Source: Prolixibacteraceae bacterium (GTDB lineage Bacteria > Bacteroidota > Bacteroidia > Bacteroidales > Prolixibacteraceae). From it: a DNA stretch of 64,000 nt. Every line of letters starts with the position of its first letter. Positions within the stretch are counted from its first letter, which is position 1. A model generated the notes under the pieces. That model saw only the letters and a list, made by a program, of their open reading frames with translations, did not search any database and was not told the DNA's origin. The stretch lies in assembly GCA_030602265.1 (NCBI GenBank), contig JAUWAB010000011.1:1-64000 (forward strand), written 5' to 3'. This document shows positions 39,091-47,388 of this stretch, piece by piece. The position numbers were made by a program, and so were the translations under genes.

Positions 39091-39588
39091 ATGCAGAACA
39101 ACCGTAATCCACTCATTTTTATCGTTGAAGACAATCCTGTATACAATACCCTGATTACAGAGGTGCTGAAATCCAAAAAATACAGGCAGGTACACTCTTT
39201 TCACAGCACAGAGGAGTGCTTTAAAAAAATCGACCTGAATCCGGATATAATTGTCCTGAATTATGCCTACTCAGGATTTACAGGACTCGATCTGATGAGA
39301 AAAGTGCATGAATCCAGGCCACATGTTGATTTCATCTTTCTTAGCGGGCAGAATGATGTAGCTACTGCAGTAAAAATCATTAAGCTGGGAGCTGCCGATT
39401 ACATCGTTAAAAGCGACAAGGCCCCTCAGGTTCTTGTGAATTCAATTGAAGAACTGATTTCAAAGGAGAAAAGAATAAGCCTGAAAAAGGGACTAAAATA
39501 TGGTACCATCGTTGTATTATTAGCCATACTGGTTGTAATCCTGACCTCACTGGCCCTGGCATTCTTTACCAATATTTTTGCTTCATAA
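39091..39588 (+). CDS. Membrane-anchored pseudo-receiver protein
   Basis: A CheY-like receiver domain (about 6-125) followed by a single C-terminal transmembrane helix (about 143-162, TIVVLLAILVVILTSLALAF) and no output domain. The acidic pair is kept (Glu13-Asp14 in FIVEDN), as are Ser85 and Lys107. The phosphoacceptor position is Asn57 (IIVLNYAYSG) instead of Asp, so normal phosphorylation is not expected. I start at ATG 39091 because residues encoded from an upstream ATG at 39022 do not look like receiver sequence, but the longer form is possible. An AT-rich hairpin terminator follows. Function unknown. Confidence 0.8.
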   Translation: MQNNRNPLIFIVEDNPVYNTLITEVLKSKKYRQVHSFHSTEECFKKIDLNPDIIVLNYAYSGFTGLDLMRKVHESRPHVDFIFLSGQNDVATAVKIIKLGAADYIVKSDKAPQVLVNSIEELISKEKRISLKKGLKYGTIVVLLAILVVILTSLALAFFTNIFAS

Positions 39589-39673
39589 TCTTTTTTAAGA
39601 TTCTACAGGCTTATCCGGCAGGAGAGCGTACATTCCGGATATAGTTTCATACATAGGGTTTAACATGCTGATC

Positions 39674-39706
39674 AAAAGAATTTCTTCAAGGGAAATTCTT
39701 TTTTTT
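39674..39706 (+). terminator. Intrinsic terminator after the pseudo-receiver gene
   Basis: AT-rich perfect 11-bp stem AAAAGAATTTC / GAAATTCTTTT, 7-nt loop, with the T run continuing beyond the stem. Confidence 0.6.
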
Positions 39707-39786
39707 GCCTGCCCATGATCAATTTTCGTATTTTAGGGCGCAATTAATAATATATATGGTTCTTTGAGGCCATTAAAAATTTACAT

Positions 39787-41226
39787 ATGAACGTATTAAA
39801 TGTTTTCAGGCAATACAACAAGACATTCTGGGCTTCCAATGTGATCGAACTTTTTGAAAGGTGGGCCTGGTATGGGTTTTATATGGCATTTGCCCTGTAC
39901 CTGGTTAACTCGAAAGATACGGGTGCTTTAGGTTTATCACAGGCACAAAAAGGAATCATTATGGGTACCGGATCCATGCTGCTTTATTTATTACCATTAA
40001 TAACCGGGGCGATTGCCGATAAGGTGGGTTATACCCGTGTCCTGATCCTTTCATTTACCGTTTACATATCCGGATTTTACATGATCCGGACATTTGACAC
40101 ATTCGGGATGGTATTTTTCGCATTTATATGGACCTGTGTGGGCGGTGCTCTTTTCAAACCGATTATTTCGGCTATGATAGCCCGTACTACCACTGCAGAA
40201 ACCTCTTCAATCGGATTTGGCATTTTTTACATGATGATCAACATCGGCGGATTTATAGGTCCATTCATTGCGGGGGTAGTAATGAACAAAAGCTGGGACT
40301 ACGTTTTTTATATATCGATGATCACGATGGCGGTAAATTATTTTATCACCCTCTTCTTTTTTAAGGACCCCATAGTGAAAGACACCCATACATCGCTTGG
40401 GAAAAGCATATTACAGGCTTTAAAAAACATAATGATCACGTTGGAAAACTGGAAATACATCCTCTTCCTGGTGATTATGATTTTGTTCTGGACCGCTTTC
40501 AACCAGCTTTATTATTCATTTCCGGTGTTTGTCGACCAATGGGTAAATACGGCGGTCATCTATGACGGTATCTCATCGGTCTGGCCCTGGCTTGCCGGGA
40601 AAATCGGCACTGACGAAGGCACCATTTCCGCAGTGACCATATCCAGTATGGATGCATTCTTCATCATCGTTTTCCAGTTGATCGTATCAGCGCTCGTGAT
40701 GCGTTTCAGACCATTGTCGGCCATGATGGGGGGCATCCTGATCCTCAGCGGGGGTGTTGGACTGATGTTTTCCTCCCAAAGCGGATGGCTGGTTATTCTG
40801 GGTATCCTGATCTTTGCCATCGGGGAAATGGCCAGTTCACCAAAATTCACCGAATACATCGGGCGCATTGCTCCCGACGATAAAAAAGCGCTTTATATGG
40901 GAACCTCCTTTCTGCCGATCGCTGCAAGCCATCAGCTGGCAGGCTGGATTTCCGGTGGTCCTTTCGAAAGGATTTCAGACAAGTTTTATCTGCTCCGTAA
41001 GGAAACCATTTCCAGAGGCCTTGAACTTCCTGAAATTTCTGATGCCTATTCCAAGAATGACTTTTTCCAGGAAGCTGCTTCACGCATGAATATGTCTGTT
41101 ACAGAACTTACACAACATCTGTGGGGAACCTATCAGCCCCAGTCGATCTGGTACCTGTTTTCGGGCATTGCCGTTTTAGCGGTCATTTTACTGTGGCTTT
41201 ACGACCGTTTCATTATATCGAAATAA
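39787..41226 (+). CDS. POT/MFS-type transporter, probable proton-coupled oligopeptide uptake
   Basis: Major-facilitator-superfamily protein with about 12 to 14 helices (479 aa). Helix 1 holds ELFERWAWYGFY, which fits the ExxERFxYYG proton-coupling motif of the POT peptide-transporter family. GAIADKVGYTRVL is the conserved helix 2-3 loop, and FYMMINIGGFIGPFIAG the helix 5 motif. POT members take up di- and tripeptides with protons. The second half is divergent (long loop about 255-280), so the substrate is not certain. Monocistronic, with a bidirectional terminator after it. Confidence 0.85.
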   Translation: MNVLNVFRQYNKTFWASNVIELFERWAWYGFYMAFALYLVNSKDTGALGLSQAQKGIIMGTGSMLLYLLPLITGAIADKVGYTRVLILSFTVYISGFYMIRTFDTFGMVFFAFIWTCVGGALFKPIISAMIARTTTAETSSIGFGIFYMMINIGGFIGPFIAGVVMNKSWDYVFYISMITMAVNYFITLFFFKDPIVKDTHTSLGKSILQALKNIMITLENWKYILFLVIMILFWTAFNQLYYSFPVFVDQWVNTAVIYDGISSVWPWLAGKIGTDEGTISAVTISSMDAFFIIVFQLIVSALVMRFRPLSAMMGGILILSGGVGLMFSSQSGWLVILGILIFAIGEMASSPKFTEYIGRIAPDDKKALYMGTSFLPIAASHQLAGWISGGPFERISDKFYLLRKETISRGLELPEISDAYSKNDFFQEAASRMNMSVTELTQHLWGTYQPQSIWYLFSGIAVLAVILLWLYDRFIISK

Positions 41227-41241
41227 CCTTTCATGACTAAT

Positions 41242-41280
41242 AAAAAAATACCCCGGCAATTGATGCCGGGGTATTTTTTT
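41242..41280. terminator. Bidirectional terminator
   Basis: Stem TACCCCGGCA / TGCCGGGGTA with a 5-nt loop, flanked by A and T runs. It serves the convergent POT and Gfo/Idh/MocA genes. Confidence 0.85.
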
Positions 41281-41311
41281 ATTATTGATTATCGGTACCA
41301 GACCGGAATCA

Positions 41312-42682
41312 TCAGCCCTGAGGAGCTTCTCCGGGAACCGGAACAGTTGCCGTGGCCATGATACCCACATCACCCATGATATAAGTAGTCGGGCCCAGTT
41401 TCATATCAGAGTTCATCATTTCATCCCAGGTAACTTCCTTGCCGGTATAGGCAGATACACGTCCCATAATGGCTGTCATATTGCTGATAGCAATTCCTTC
41501 AGCTTCGTTAACCGGAATATTCTGGCGGATACAGGTAATCAGGTCGACATGCTCCTGGCGGTATGGATCGATACGCTGTGGTTTACCTTCAGCATCGGCA
41601 GGATACTGGAAGGCATAAATTTCATTGCCCTGAAGGTCAAATATTTTATTTGCACAGTTGGTCTGTCCTTTGGTACCGCGGATCCACTCGCTGACATTGT
41701 TGGTACAGCCATTGATCTGTCGGCACATGCTGTGCATATGCATCCCGTTGTCATATACAAAATCAACCGAGAAGTTATCGTACTGATCACCGGTAACCCT
41801 GCGATGGCGTGAGCCGAAACCAACCGCTTTGGTAGGATGTGTTCCGGTGAACCAGTTGATCACATCGATATTGTGAACATGCTGTTCAACAATATGATCA
41901 CCAGATAACCAAAGCCAGTTAACCCAGTCACGGATCATATATTCCATTTCGCTCCAGTCGGCATTTGGATTGCGGTGCCAGAGTTTTGACTGGTTCCAGT
42001 AGGCATTAGCCGAGATAATTTCGCCGATTTCGCCGGTGGCGACTTTCTTGTAAATTTCGATGTATTCGTGCTGGTGACGACGCTGGGTACCTGCAACGAT
42101 CTTAAGTCCGAGGCCGTCGGCAATCTTCGATGCAGCCATTACTTTACGGATACCGGTTGGATCTACCGCAACAGGTTTTTCGAGGAATACATGTTTCCGT
42201 GCATTCACGGCAGCCTCGAAATGATCGGGCCTGAATACCGGGGGAGCACAGAGAATGACTACGTCGACATCAGCTGCGATTACCTTTTCATAATTGTCGA
42301 AACCCACGAAGCAGTTTTCTTCAGGAACATCAACGTTGAAATCTTTTTTAATACGTGCCTTGCAAGAGTTTACCCTGTCCTGGAATACATCTCCGAGAGC
42401 AGTAATGGTTACATTCGGACCAGCTGACAACCAGTTCAGTGCAGCACCGGTTCCACGGCCACCACAACCAATCACACCTGCTTTCAGCGGTTTTCCGTCC
42501 GGTGCGGCATCAAGCAGCGGGGGAATAGCCAAATCACTCAGTTTTTTGAAAGAGCCTCCTGAAGTGGCGCTTCCACCACCCGATGAACAGGAAACCAAGG
42601 GGTTAAAACCTACTGCTCCAACAGCACCAATAGCAGCGGCGCCTGTCAGAAACTTTCTTCTGGAAAAATTATTTTCACTCAT
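41312..42682 (-). CDS. Gfo/Idh/MocA-family oxidoreductase, Tat lipoprotein
   Basis: NAD(P)-dependent sugar-type oxidoreductase with a Rossmann domain (about 60-190) and an alpha/beta C-terminal domain. The export signal is FSRRKFLTGAA (Tat) with a lipobox at LVSCSS, so the enzyme is folded before export and anchored. The dinucleotide loop is GVIGCGGRGTGAA and the conserved EKP is in HVFLEKPVAVD. HNIDVINWFTGTHP is typical of secreted Bacteroidota members, some of which act as glycosidases with bound NAD. It lies 30 nt downstream of the cytochrome-SUMF1 fusion and is probably co-transcribed with it. Confidence 0.92.
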   Translation of the reverse strand: MSENNFSRRKFLTGAAAIGAVGAVGFNPLVSCSSGGGSATSGGSFKKLSDLAIPPLLDAAPDGKPLKAGVIGCGGRGTGAALNWLSAGPNVTITALGDVFQDRVNSCKARIKKDFNVDVPEENCFVGFDNYEKVIAADVDVVILCAPPVFRPDHFEAAVNARKHVFLEKPVAVDPTGIRKVMAASKIADGLGLKIVAGTQRRHQHEYIEIYKKVATGEIGEIISANAYWNQSKLWHRNPNADWSEMEYMIRDWVNWLWLSGDHIVEQHVHNIDVINWFTGTHPTKAVGFGSRHRRVTGDQYDNFSVDFVYDNGMHMHSMCRQINGCTNNVSEWIRGTKGQTNCANKIFDLQGNEIYAFQYPADAEGKPQRIDPYRQEHVDLITCIRQNIPVNEAEGIAISNMTAIMGRVSAYTGKEVTWDEMMNSDMKLGPTTYIMGDVGIMATATVPVPGEAPQG

Positions 42683-42712
42683 AACATTTGAATTTTAGTT
42701 ATATTGGTATTA

Positions 42713-44230
42713 CTAATTACCTGTTTTATCATCAAATTCACATACTACCCTGAAGCTGATATAATTACAATCAGACAACCACCAGATACTCTTGGGCATC
42801 TGGGGATCTGACTTCAACCAGGCCTCAGTACGGGTATAATCACGTGCAGCACTTCTGACATTTGCGGCATCGCTTCTGAAATATCCACCGCGCACAACCC
42901 TTTCGGTTCCGGATTCCGGGCCTTTTGGATCGGTGGCTCCATCCTGCAGCATACTATAAGCATCCGGCGCATACCAGTCGGCAACATATTCGGCAGCATT
43001 CCCGAGCATATTCTTCAGACCGAAAGGATTGGCATCCACTTTTTCGGGCCGTTGCGTCCTGAGAAGGCTGTTTGCATTATAAACCACAAAATTGTCGATC
43101 TCGGTTTTCCGCTTCCGGAAAAAGCCCCCATCGGTGAAATCCTTTGGGTTACCTTCAAAAAAGTAGGGTGTCTGGGTACCACCCCGGGCTGCATACTCCC
43201 ACTCTGCCTCAGTCGGAAGGCGGTAGGTTTTGCCGGTAACCTGCGACAGCCATCTGCAATAGGTTTCGGCAGCATGGTAACTCATGGTTATGGCCGGTCT
43301 GTCACCCATACCCCAGTTCTGGTCAGGCTGACCATAGGGCGGAGTCGGACCGGTTATGGCATCTACTTCGGCCGACAGGCGAGATCCCTCTGTATCGGTC
43401 GACCTGCCCTCTGCAGCCGTCTGCGTATAGAACACCAGAAACTCATTCCAGGTTACTTCTACTTCGGCCATAAAGAACGGACTGACATTGACCGTCCTGA
43501 CCGGACCTTCATCGGAACTTCTCATGGGTTCGGAATCGGGGCTTCCCATCTGGAAAGAGCCTCCCGGAATCGCAATCATATTGAATGACACTACCGAACC
43601 CGGTATAGTCTCGGTAAAGTTTTCGTGTGTACTGACCACTGCCGGTTCGGTATATACTTCCTGGTTGATGGCTACGCCTGATCCAAAATTGACGTTGGTG
43701 GAATGCACCCGGTTAGGATCATAATGGCCTACATCAATGTGACAATTGAGACAAAGCAGATCCTTCTCGTTCATGGAATAATATAGGTGGGCCTCCATAC
43801 CTTCTTTCGATAAATTCCGGGGAAATAAATTGGTATGACACCCAACGCAGGAGGACTGGAAAGTAAAATGCTGCGCCATCTCAACGGTACGCTTGCCTTC
43901 CCAGTTGAAATCGGCACTGTCTTTAAATAAAAAACCATAAACATCCTTGATACCCAGCCTGATCTTTTCTTTCATGTAACCTTCACCCTTGGGAGGCAGG
44001 TGACATTCGACACAGCCTACCTGAATTCCGCTCCGGGTATCATAATGCGGTGACAATTTCCAGGATTCAAAAACATGAGGGTGAACATGACATACCTCAC
44101 AAAACTGATTGGTAGAGGTGGCTTCAACGGCCTTGTGGGAATAAAATGCAACAATTACGCCGAGAATAAAACCAATAAAAACAACGAACAAGAGTCGTTT
44201 GCGCAAAAAGTGTCCAAATTTTTTAAACAT
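42713..44230 (-). CDS. Tetraheme NapC/NrfH-like cytochrome fused to a SUMF1-type domain
   Basis: Unusual two-part protein of 505 aa. An N-terminal membrane anchor (about 13-30) leads into four CxxCH heme sites: Cys44-His48 (CEVCH), Cys73-His77 (CVECH), Cys128-His132 (CVGCH), Cys160-His164 (CLNCH). Size and spacing resemble NapC/NirT/NrfH quinol dehydrogenases. From about 218 (MIAIPGGSFQMGS) to the end is a formylglycine-generating-enzyme/SUMF1-like domain: RLPTEAEWEYAARGG, NMLGNAAEYVADWY, RVVRGGYFRSDAANVRSAAR, ISFRVVCE. The copper-binding cysteines of true FGE after RGG are missing, so it is not a sulfatase maturase. One frame joins both parts with no frameshift. Located outside the inner membrane. 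Confidence 0.88.
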   Translation of the reverse strand: MFKKFGHFLRKRLLFVVFIGFILGVIVAFYSHKAVEATSTNQFCEVCHVHPHVFESWKLSPHYDTRSGIQVGCVECHLPPKGEGYMKEKIRLGIKDVYGFLFKDSADFNWEGKRTVEMAQHFTFQSSCVGCHTNLFPRNLSKEGMEAHLYYSMNEKDLLCLNCHIDVGHYDPNRVHSTNVNFGSGVAINQEVYTEPAVVSTHENFTETIPGSVVSFNMIAIPGGSFQMGSPDSEPMRSSDEGPVRTVNVSPFFMAEVEVTWNEFLVFYTQTAAEGRSTDTEGSRLSAEVDAITGPTPPYGQPDQNWGMGDRPAITMSYHAAETYCRWLSQVTGKTYRLPTEAEWEYAARGGTQTPYFFEGNPKDFTDGGFFRKRKTEIDNFVVYNANSLLRTQRPEKVDANPFGLKNMLGNAAEYVADWYAPDAYSMLQDGATDPKGPESGTERVVRGGYFRSDAANVRSAARDYTRTEAWLKSDPQMPKSIWWLSDCNYISFRVVCEFDDKTGN

Positions 44231-44274
44231 ATCAAGCAGACAAGCAGTTTAATAATAAAAAAGCAGAGTGACCT

Positions 44275-44282
44275 CAAAATTA
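44275..44282 (-). promoter_or_regulatory. -7 box of the cytochrome-SUMF1 / Gfo operon
   Basis: Minus-strand TAATTTTG matches TAnnTTTG, 45 nt before the ATG. A TTTG lies 16 bp upstream, slightly close for a -33 box. Confidence 0.45.
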
Positions 44283-44398
44283 GCAAAATATTAAACCGCA
44301 AAACCTTTCTGCGATGATTTATCAACTATTTAGACCGATTTTGAACACATTTTGCGGAATAGCGGAAAGGTTTTCCAAATACACCATTATAATGGTAA

Positions 44399-44749
44399 CT
44401 ACAAACGTGACAGGCTTATATCGGCATTTACCTGTTTGCTTTCCTTTACTTCCACCTGAATTTTCTCAACAGGCTTATATGTTATCATCTGATAATTAAC
44501 AATATAAACACCCGAAGAAGGTACTTCAATCTGGTATTTACCATCAAAATCGGTATACGCCGACAATCCTGTTCCGGCGAGCTCAATTTTAACACCGGTC
44601 AGTGCTTCTCCCGATTCAGTATCGGTAACTTTCCCCGACAATACCAGGTTCCGGGCAGTTCCTGACTCTTCCTTAACTTGATCCTTTTTACCTTCAGCCC
44701 CTGAAGATAGGGCGATAAACAGGCAAATCCAAACCATCATGATTTTCAT
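44399..44749 (-). CDS. Small exported CarboxypepD_reg-like domain protein
   Basis: A signal peptide (about 1-18, ICLFIALSSGAEG) precedes one beta-sandwich domain of the carboxypeptidase-regulatory/CNA-B type: LSGKVTDTESGEALTGVKIEL, DFDGKYQIEVPSSG, YVIVNY-like VYIVNYQMITYKP. The same domain forms the N-terminus of SusC-type TonB receptors. Here it is a free-standing 116-aa protein with no TonB box, plug or barrel. It may be a stand-alone surface or periplasmic protein. Function not known. Monocistronic with its own promoter box. Confidence 0.82.
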   Translation of the reverse strand: MKIMMVWICLFIALSSGAEGKKDQVKEESGTARNLVLSGKVTDTESGEALTGVKIELAGTGLSAYTDFDGKYQIEVPSSGVYIVNYQMITYKPVEKIQVEVKESKQVNADISLSRL

Positions 44750-44774
44750 ACAGTTTTGTTTTAAATGTCTGCAG

Positions 44775-44782
44775 CAAACCTA
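44775..44782 (-). promoter_or_regulatory. -7 box of the CarboxypepD_reg-like gene
   Basis: Minus-strand TAGGTTTG matches TAnnTTTG, 26 nt before the ATG. Confidence 0.45.
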
Positions 44783-44911
44783 CATCAATCCGGAACAAGA
44801 AACTTTAAATCATTTTTATTAACCGGTTAAGTATAGATCAATAAAAACTGCTTATATTTAAAATCCATATTAACTAAATGTTAACCCGTAACTTTTAATT
44901 AACCCTGCACT

Positions 44912-45613
44912 ATGACCCAAGATCTGTCAACCTGGCTTGCGGGCTTTTCTGAGCTTTTTTTTCCGCAGGTTTGTATAACCTGCCGGCGCAAACTCTTTTC
45001 ATCAGAAAAGTATATCTGCCTGTTTTGCATACAGGAATTACCGAGAACTCTATTTCACCTGGATGAGGAAAACAAGGTTGCCCGGCTTTTCTGGGGCCGG
45101 GTTGAAATCCTTTACGCCACATCGTGGCTTTTTTTCAGAAAAGGGAGTCCCTACCAGCAGCTGATTCATTATCTTAAGTATAAAGGCCTTAAAGAACTTG
45201 GACAGGAGCTTGGGTACCTCTTTGGGAACGATCTCAGGGAATCTCCCTTTTCCGGCTGCGAACTGGTTATCCCTGTCCCGCTTCATCCTGCGAAAGAAAA
45301 AAAAAGAGGTTATAACCAGAGTGAATGGATTGCCCGGGGAATTGCCGGGGCCCTGGCTCTGCCTCTCCCCCGGGCGGCACTGGTCAGGGCTGCCGATACA
45401 CAAACGCAGACCCGCAAGAGCCGCTTTGAACGGTGGCAGAATGTGGAGGGAATTTTTGAGGTGCCTGATCCGGAACTGATCCTGGGGAGGCATATCCTTC
45501 TGATCGATGATGTGGTCACGACAGGGTCAACACTCGAAGCCGCAGCCCAGGCTCTGCTCTGCTCGGGTGCTGCAGGGGTGAGTCTGGCTACCCTGGCCAT
45601 TGCCGATTTCTGA
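44912..45613 (+). CDS. comF: ComF-family phosphoribosyltransferase-like protein
   Basis: ComF/GntX homologue, 233 aa. The N-terminal zinc-ribbon cysteines are CITCRRKLF and CLFCIQEL. The middle has the family motif LVIPVPLHPAKEKKRGYNQSEW, and the PRPP-binding loop is LLIDDVVTTGSTLEAAA. In naturally competent bacteria ComF works with single-stranded DNA in uptake and recombination. In Bacteroidota the role is less clear. It converges on the pseudo-trypsin/cyclophilin gene with 5 nt between stops. Confidence 0.92.
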   Translation: MTQDLSTWLAGFSELFFPQVCITCRRKLFSSEKYICLFCIQELPRTLFHLDEENKVARLFWGRVEILYATSWLFFRKGSPYQQLIHYLKYKGLKELGQELGYLFGNDLRESPFSGCELVIPVPLHPAKEKKRGYNQSEWIARGIAGALALPLPRAALVRAADTQTQTRKSRFERWQNVEGIFEVPDPELILGRHILLIDDVVTTGSTLEAAAQALLCSGAAGVSLATLAIADF

Positions 45614-45618
45614 AGGAA

Positions 45619-46950
45619 TTACCTCAGCACGGTCACCTTCCTGACACGGATATCCTTAACCGGCCTGAATTCCCGGCCGACCTCTGTTTTCCTGATTTCA
45701 TCGACCACCTCCATTCCTGAAACCACTTCACCAAAAATGGTATAACTTCCATCCAGGTGTGGTGCACCTCCGATCGTTTTATATACCTGCCTTTGTTCAG
45801 AAGTAAACCTGTGTCCGGTTTCCGATTCGATTTCATTGAGCTCACGGTCACTGTAAATTCGCCCCGAAACGATATAATACTGAGATCCTTCCGATCGACG
45901 CCTGGCATTCTCTGTGTCGGGCCGCCTGGGCGAGCCCACCATCCCGCGCCGGTGAAATTTTCCGGGTACTATATGCGCTGGCATGGTGTAGCCCGGTCCC
46001 TTCCATCCTACCACATCATCCTTTCCGGCATACCTGGTATCAGCAGCACCACTCTGAATGCCCAAATCGGCAATAACCCTGTGTATCAGCAAGCTGTCGT
46101 AAAAGCCCTCTTCAGCAAGCCGGATGAAATTATCCCGGTAATCAGGGGTCTCATTAAACAGCCGAATCGTTATATCACCGTAATCCGTGGCAATACGGAT
46201 TCCCCTTACCCGCTTATTGGCTTCAGCTGATTTCAGATCGGTATGGCTCTGTGTATCCGACAGCGGTTTAACCTCTTCACCGGCTTTCCGTAAAATACTC
46301 GAAATAAGTGCCGCCGGAATAACAAGGCTTCGTTGCCTGTAATCCACAACATCTGAAAAACCAATACCCAGCAGATGCTGATTGCTCAGAAAGACCGGTA
46401 CCCCATATGCATTGCGGAGAATCTGGTTGGAAACCTGATAAAGCGGAAGGCCTGTCTTGTTGGTATGGGCTTCCACCTTGCCCGTCCTGAGCTGAAGGGT
46501 CCCTCCCGAAGGTTTTGCGACAATATAGGTCTTTGCTGCATTGGGAACGCTGTCGGTATATAATTTCAGCGGATTCCGGGATGCACCATCTACTTTCAGG
46601 ACAATCAGGTCACTGATCCTGTCAAGAACGACAAAACCGGTTGATTCCATGCTCTGCTGACCGTCATGAGGAAATAGAACAGCCCTGTTTGCAGATCCCA
46701 AAAGCGATAGCCGTGTCACGACCAGGTTGCTGTCGGCAAAAAATCCCTGGCCGGTTTCAAGGATCCGTTCACCATCATAGGTATTTATAGTGACCACCGA
46801 TGACAGCAATCCCGACCACCTGCCAGGATCGGCATCAGCATCGTCCTGCTGAGGCGAAGGTTGGTTCTCTTTTGATCTTCCCGGACCGCATCCTGCAGTA
46901 GCAGCGATCAGAAAGCCCATAATCAGAATCCTGAAGAAACCCTCTTTCAT
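45619..46950 (-). CDS. Lipoprotein fusion of trypsin-like pseudoprotease and cyclophilin
   Basis: From the preferred start (46950, MKEGFFRILIMG) a lipoprotein signal ends at ATAGCGPG. Residues about 45-230 look like an HtrA/trypsin-type beta-barrel: SSVVTINTYDGERILETGQGF, ISDLIVLKVDG, GVPVFLSNQHLLGIGF. The usual TNxHV histidine is replaced by VVTRLSLL and GNSGGP by RNAYGVPV, so the triad is not visible. Residues about 255-440 are cyclophilin-type peptidyl-prolyl isomerase (IRIATDYGDITIRLFNETP, SQYYIVSG, YTIFGEVVSGMEVVDEI). The cyclophilin Arg/Phe core is partly changed (LIHRVIADLGIQSG). It follows two further cyclophilin genes in the same direction. Role in envelope protein folding is inferred. 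Confidence 0.82.
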   Translation of the reverse strand: MKEGFFRILIMGFLIAATAGCGPGRSKENQPSPQQDDADADPGRWSGLLSSVVTINTYDGERILETGQGFFADSNLVVTRLSLLGSANRAVLFPHDGQQSMESTGFVVLDRISDLIVLKVDGASRNPLKLYTDSVPNAAKTYIVAKPSGGTLQLRTGKVEAHTNKTGLPLYQVSNQILRNAYGVPVFLSNQHLLGIGFSDVVDYRQRSLVIPAALISSILRKAGEEVKPLSDTQSHTDLKSAEANKRVRGIRIATDYGDITIRLFNETPDYRDNFIRLAEEGFYDSLLIHRVIADLGIQSGAADTRYAGKDDVVGWKGPGYTMPAHIVPGKFHRRGMVGSPRRPDTENARRRSEGSQYYIVSGRIYSDRELNEIESETGHRFTSEQRQVYKTIGGAPHLDGSYTIFGEVVSGMEVVDEIRKTEVGREFRPVKDIRVRKVTVLR

Positions 46951-47388
46951 TAGAATATATATTAGTTTAAGCATTCATATACAAAACGTTGCCATCATCC
47001 TCCAAATCCCGGGATTACAGATGGGTAGCCTACAGGCTGCGGGCGAACATATGACCCCGGCTGCGGGCGAATTCATTTTTGATACCTCTTTACTACCCAT
47101 ATATCACCTCTGCGGGGCTAATGGCATGCATCCACTATGGGCTTTTCAGTCCATCCCATTTTTGCTGAACCGCAATCGCTTATTCATATCCTTTTGTCAC
47201 TTTTCCTTTACAATCAGAACTCCTTTGTGGTGAGTCATTCATGTGAATAATTGTATTGTTTTTTAAAGGTCGCATGCTTTTATTTTCAAAGGCTCCGGAT
47301 ATTCGTAATCAGCTGGCTGTAGCGTATTCCGTCGATCCAGTCCGTAAATCAGCTGGTCATGCCATACTGAAAACCGGAAATGGTAGCA
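46951..47388. other. Gene-free stretch with short GC-rich repeats
   Basis: 438 nt without a credible gene. It contains GGCTGCGGGCGAA twice (47035-47047 and 47059-47071) and a third CTGCGGG at 47110-47116 inside CTACCCATATATCACCTCTG. A short frame at 47021-47233 has no family pattern. This could be an interspersed Bacteroidota repeat or the remains of one. Confidence 0.5.

Noticed and set aside
42713-44230. Reading the SUMF1-like domain as a sulfatase-activating enzyme
   Set aside because: The catalytic cysteines expected after RVVRGG are missing and no sulfatase gene is nearby.
47021-47233. Possible 70-aa gene in the gap between cyclophilin genes
   Set aside because: Low-complexity product with no motif; it overlaps the short GC-rich repeats.
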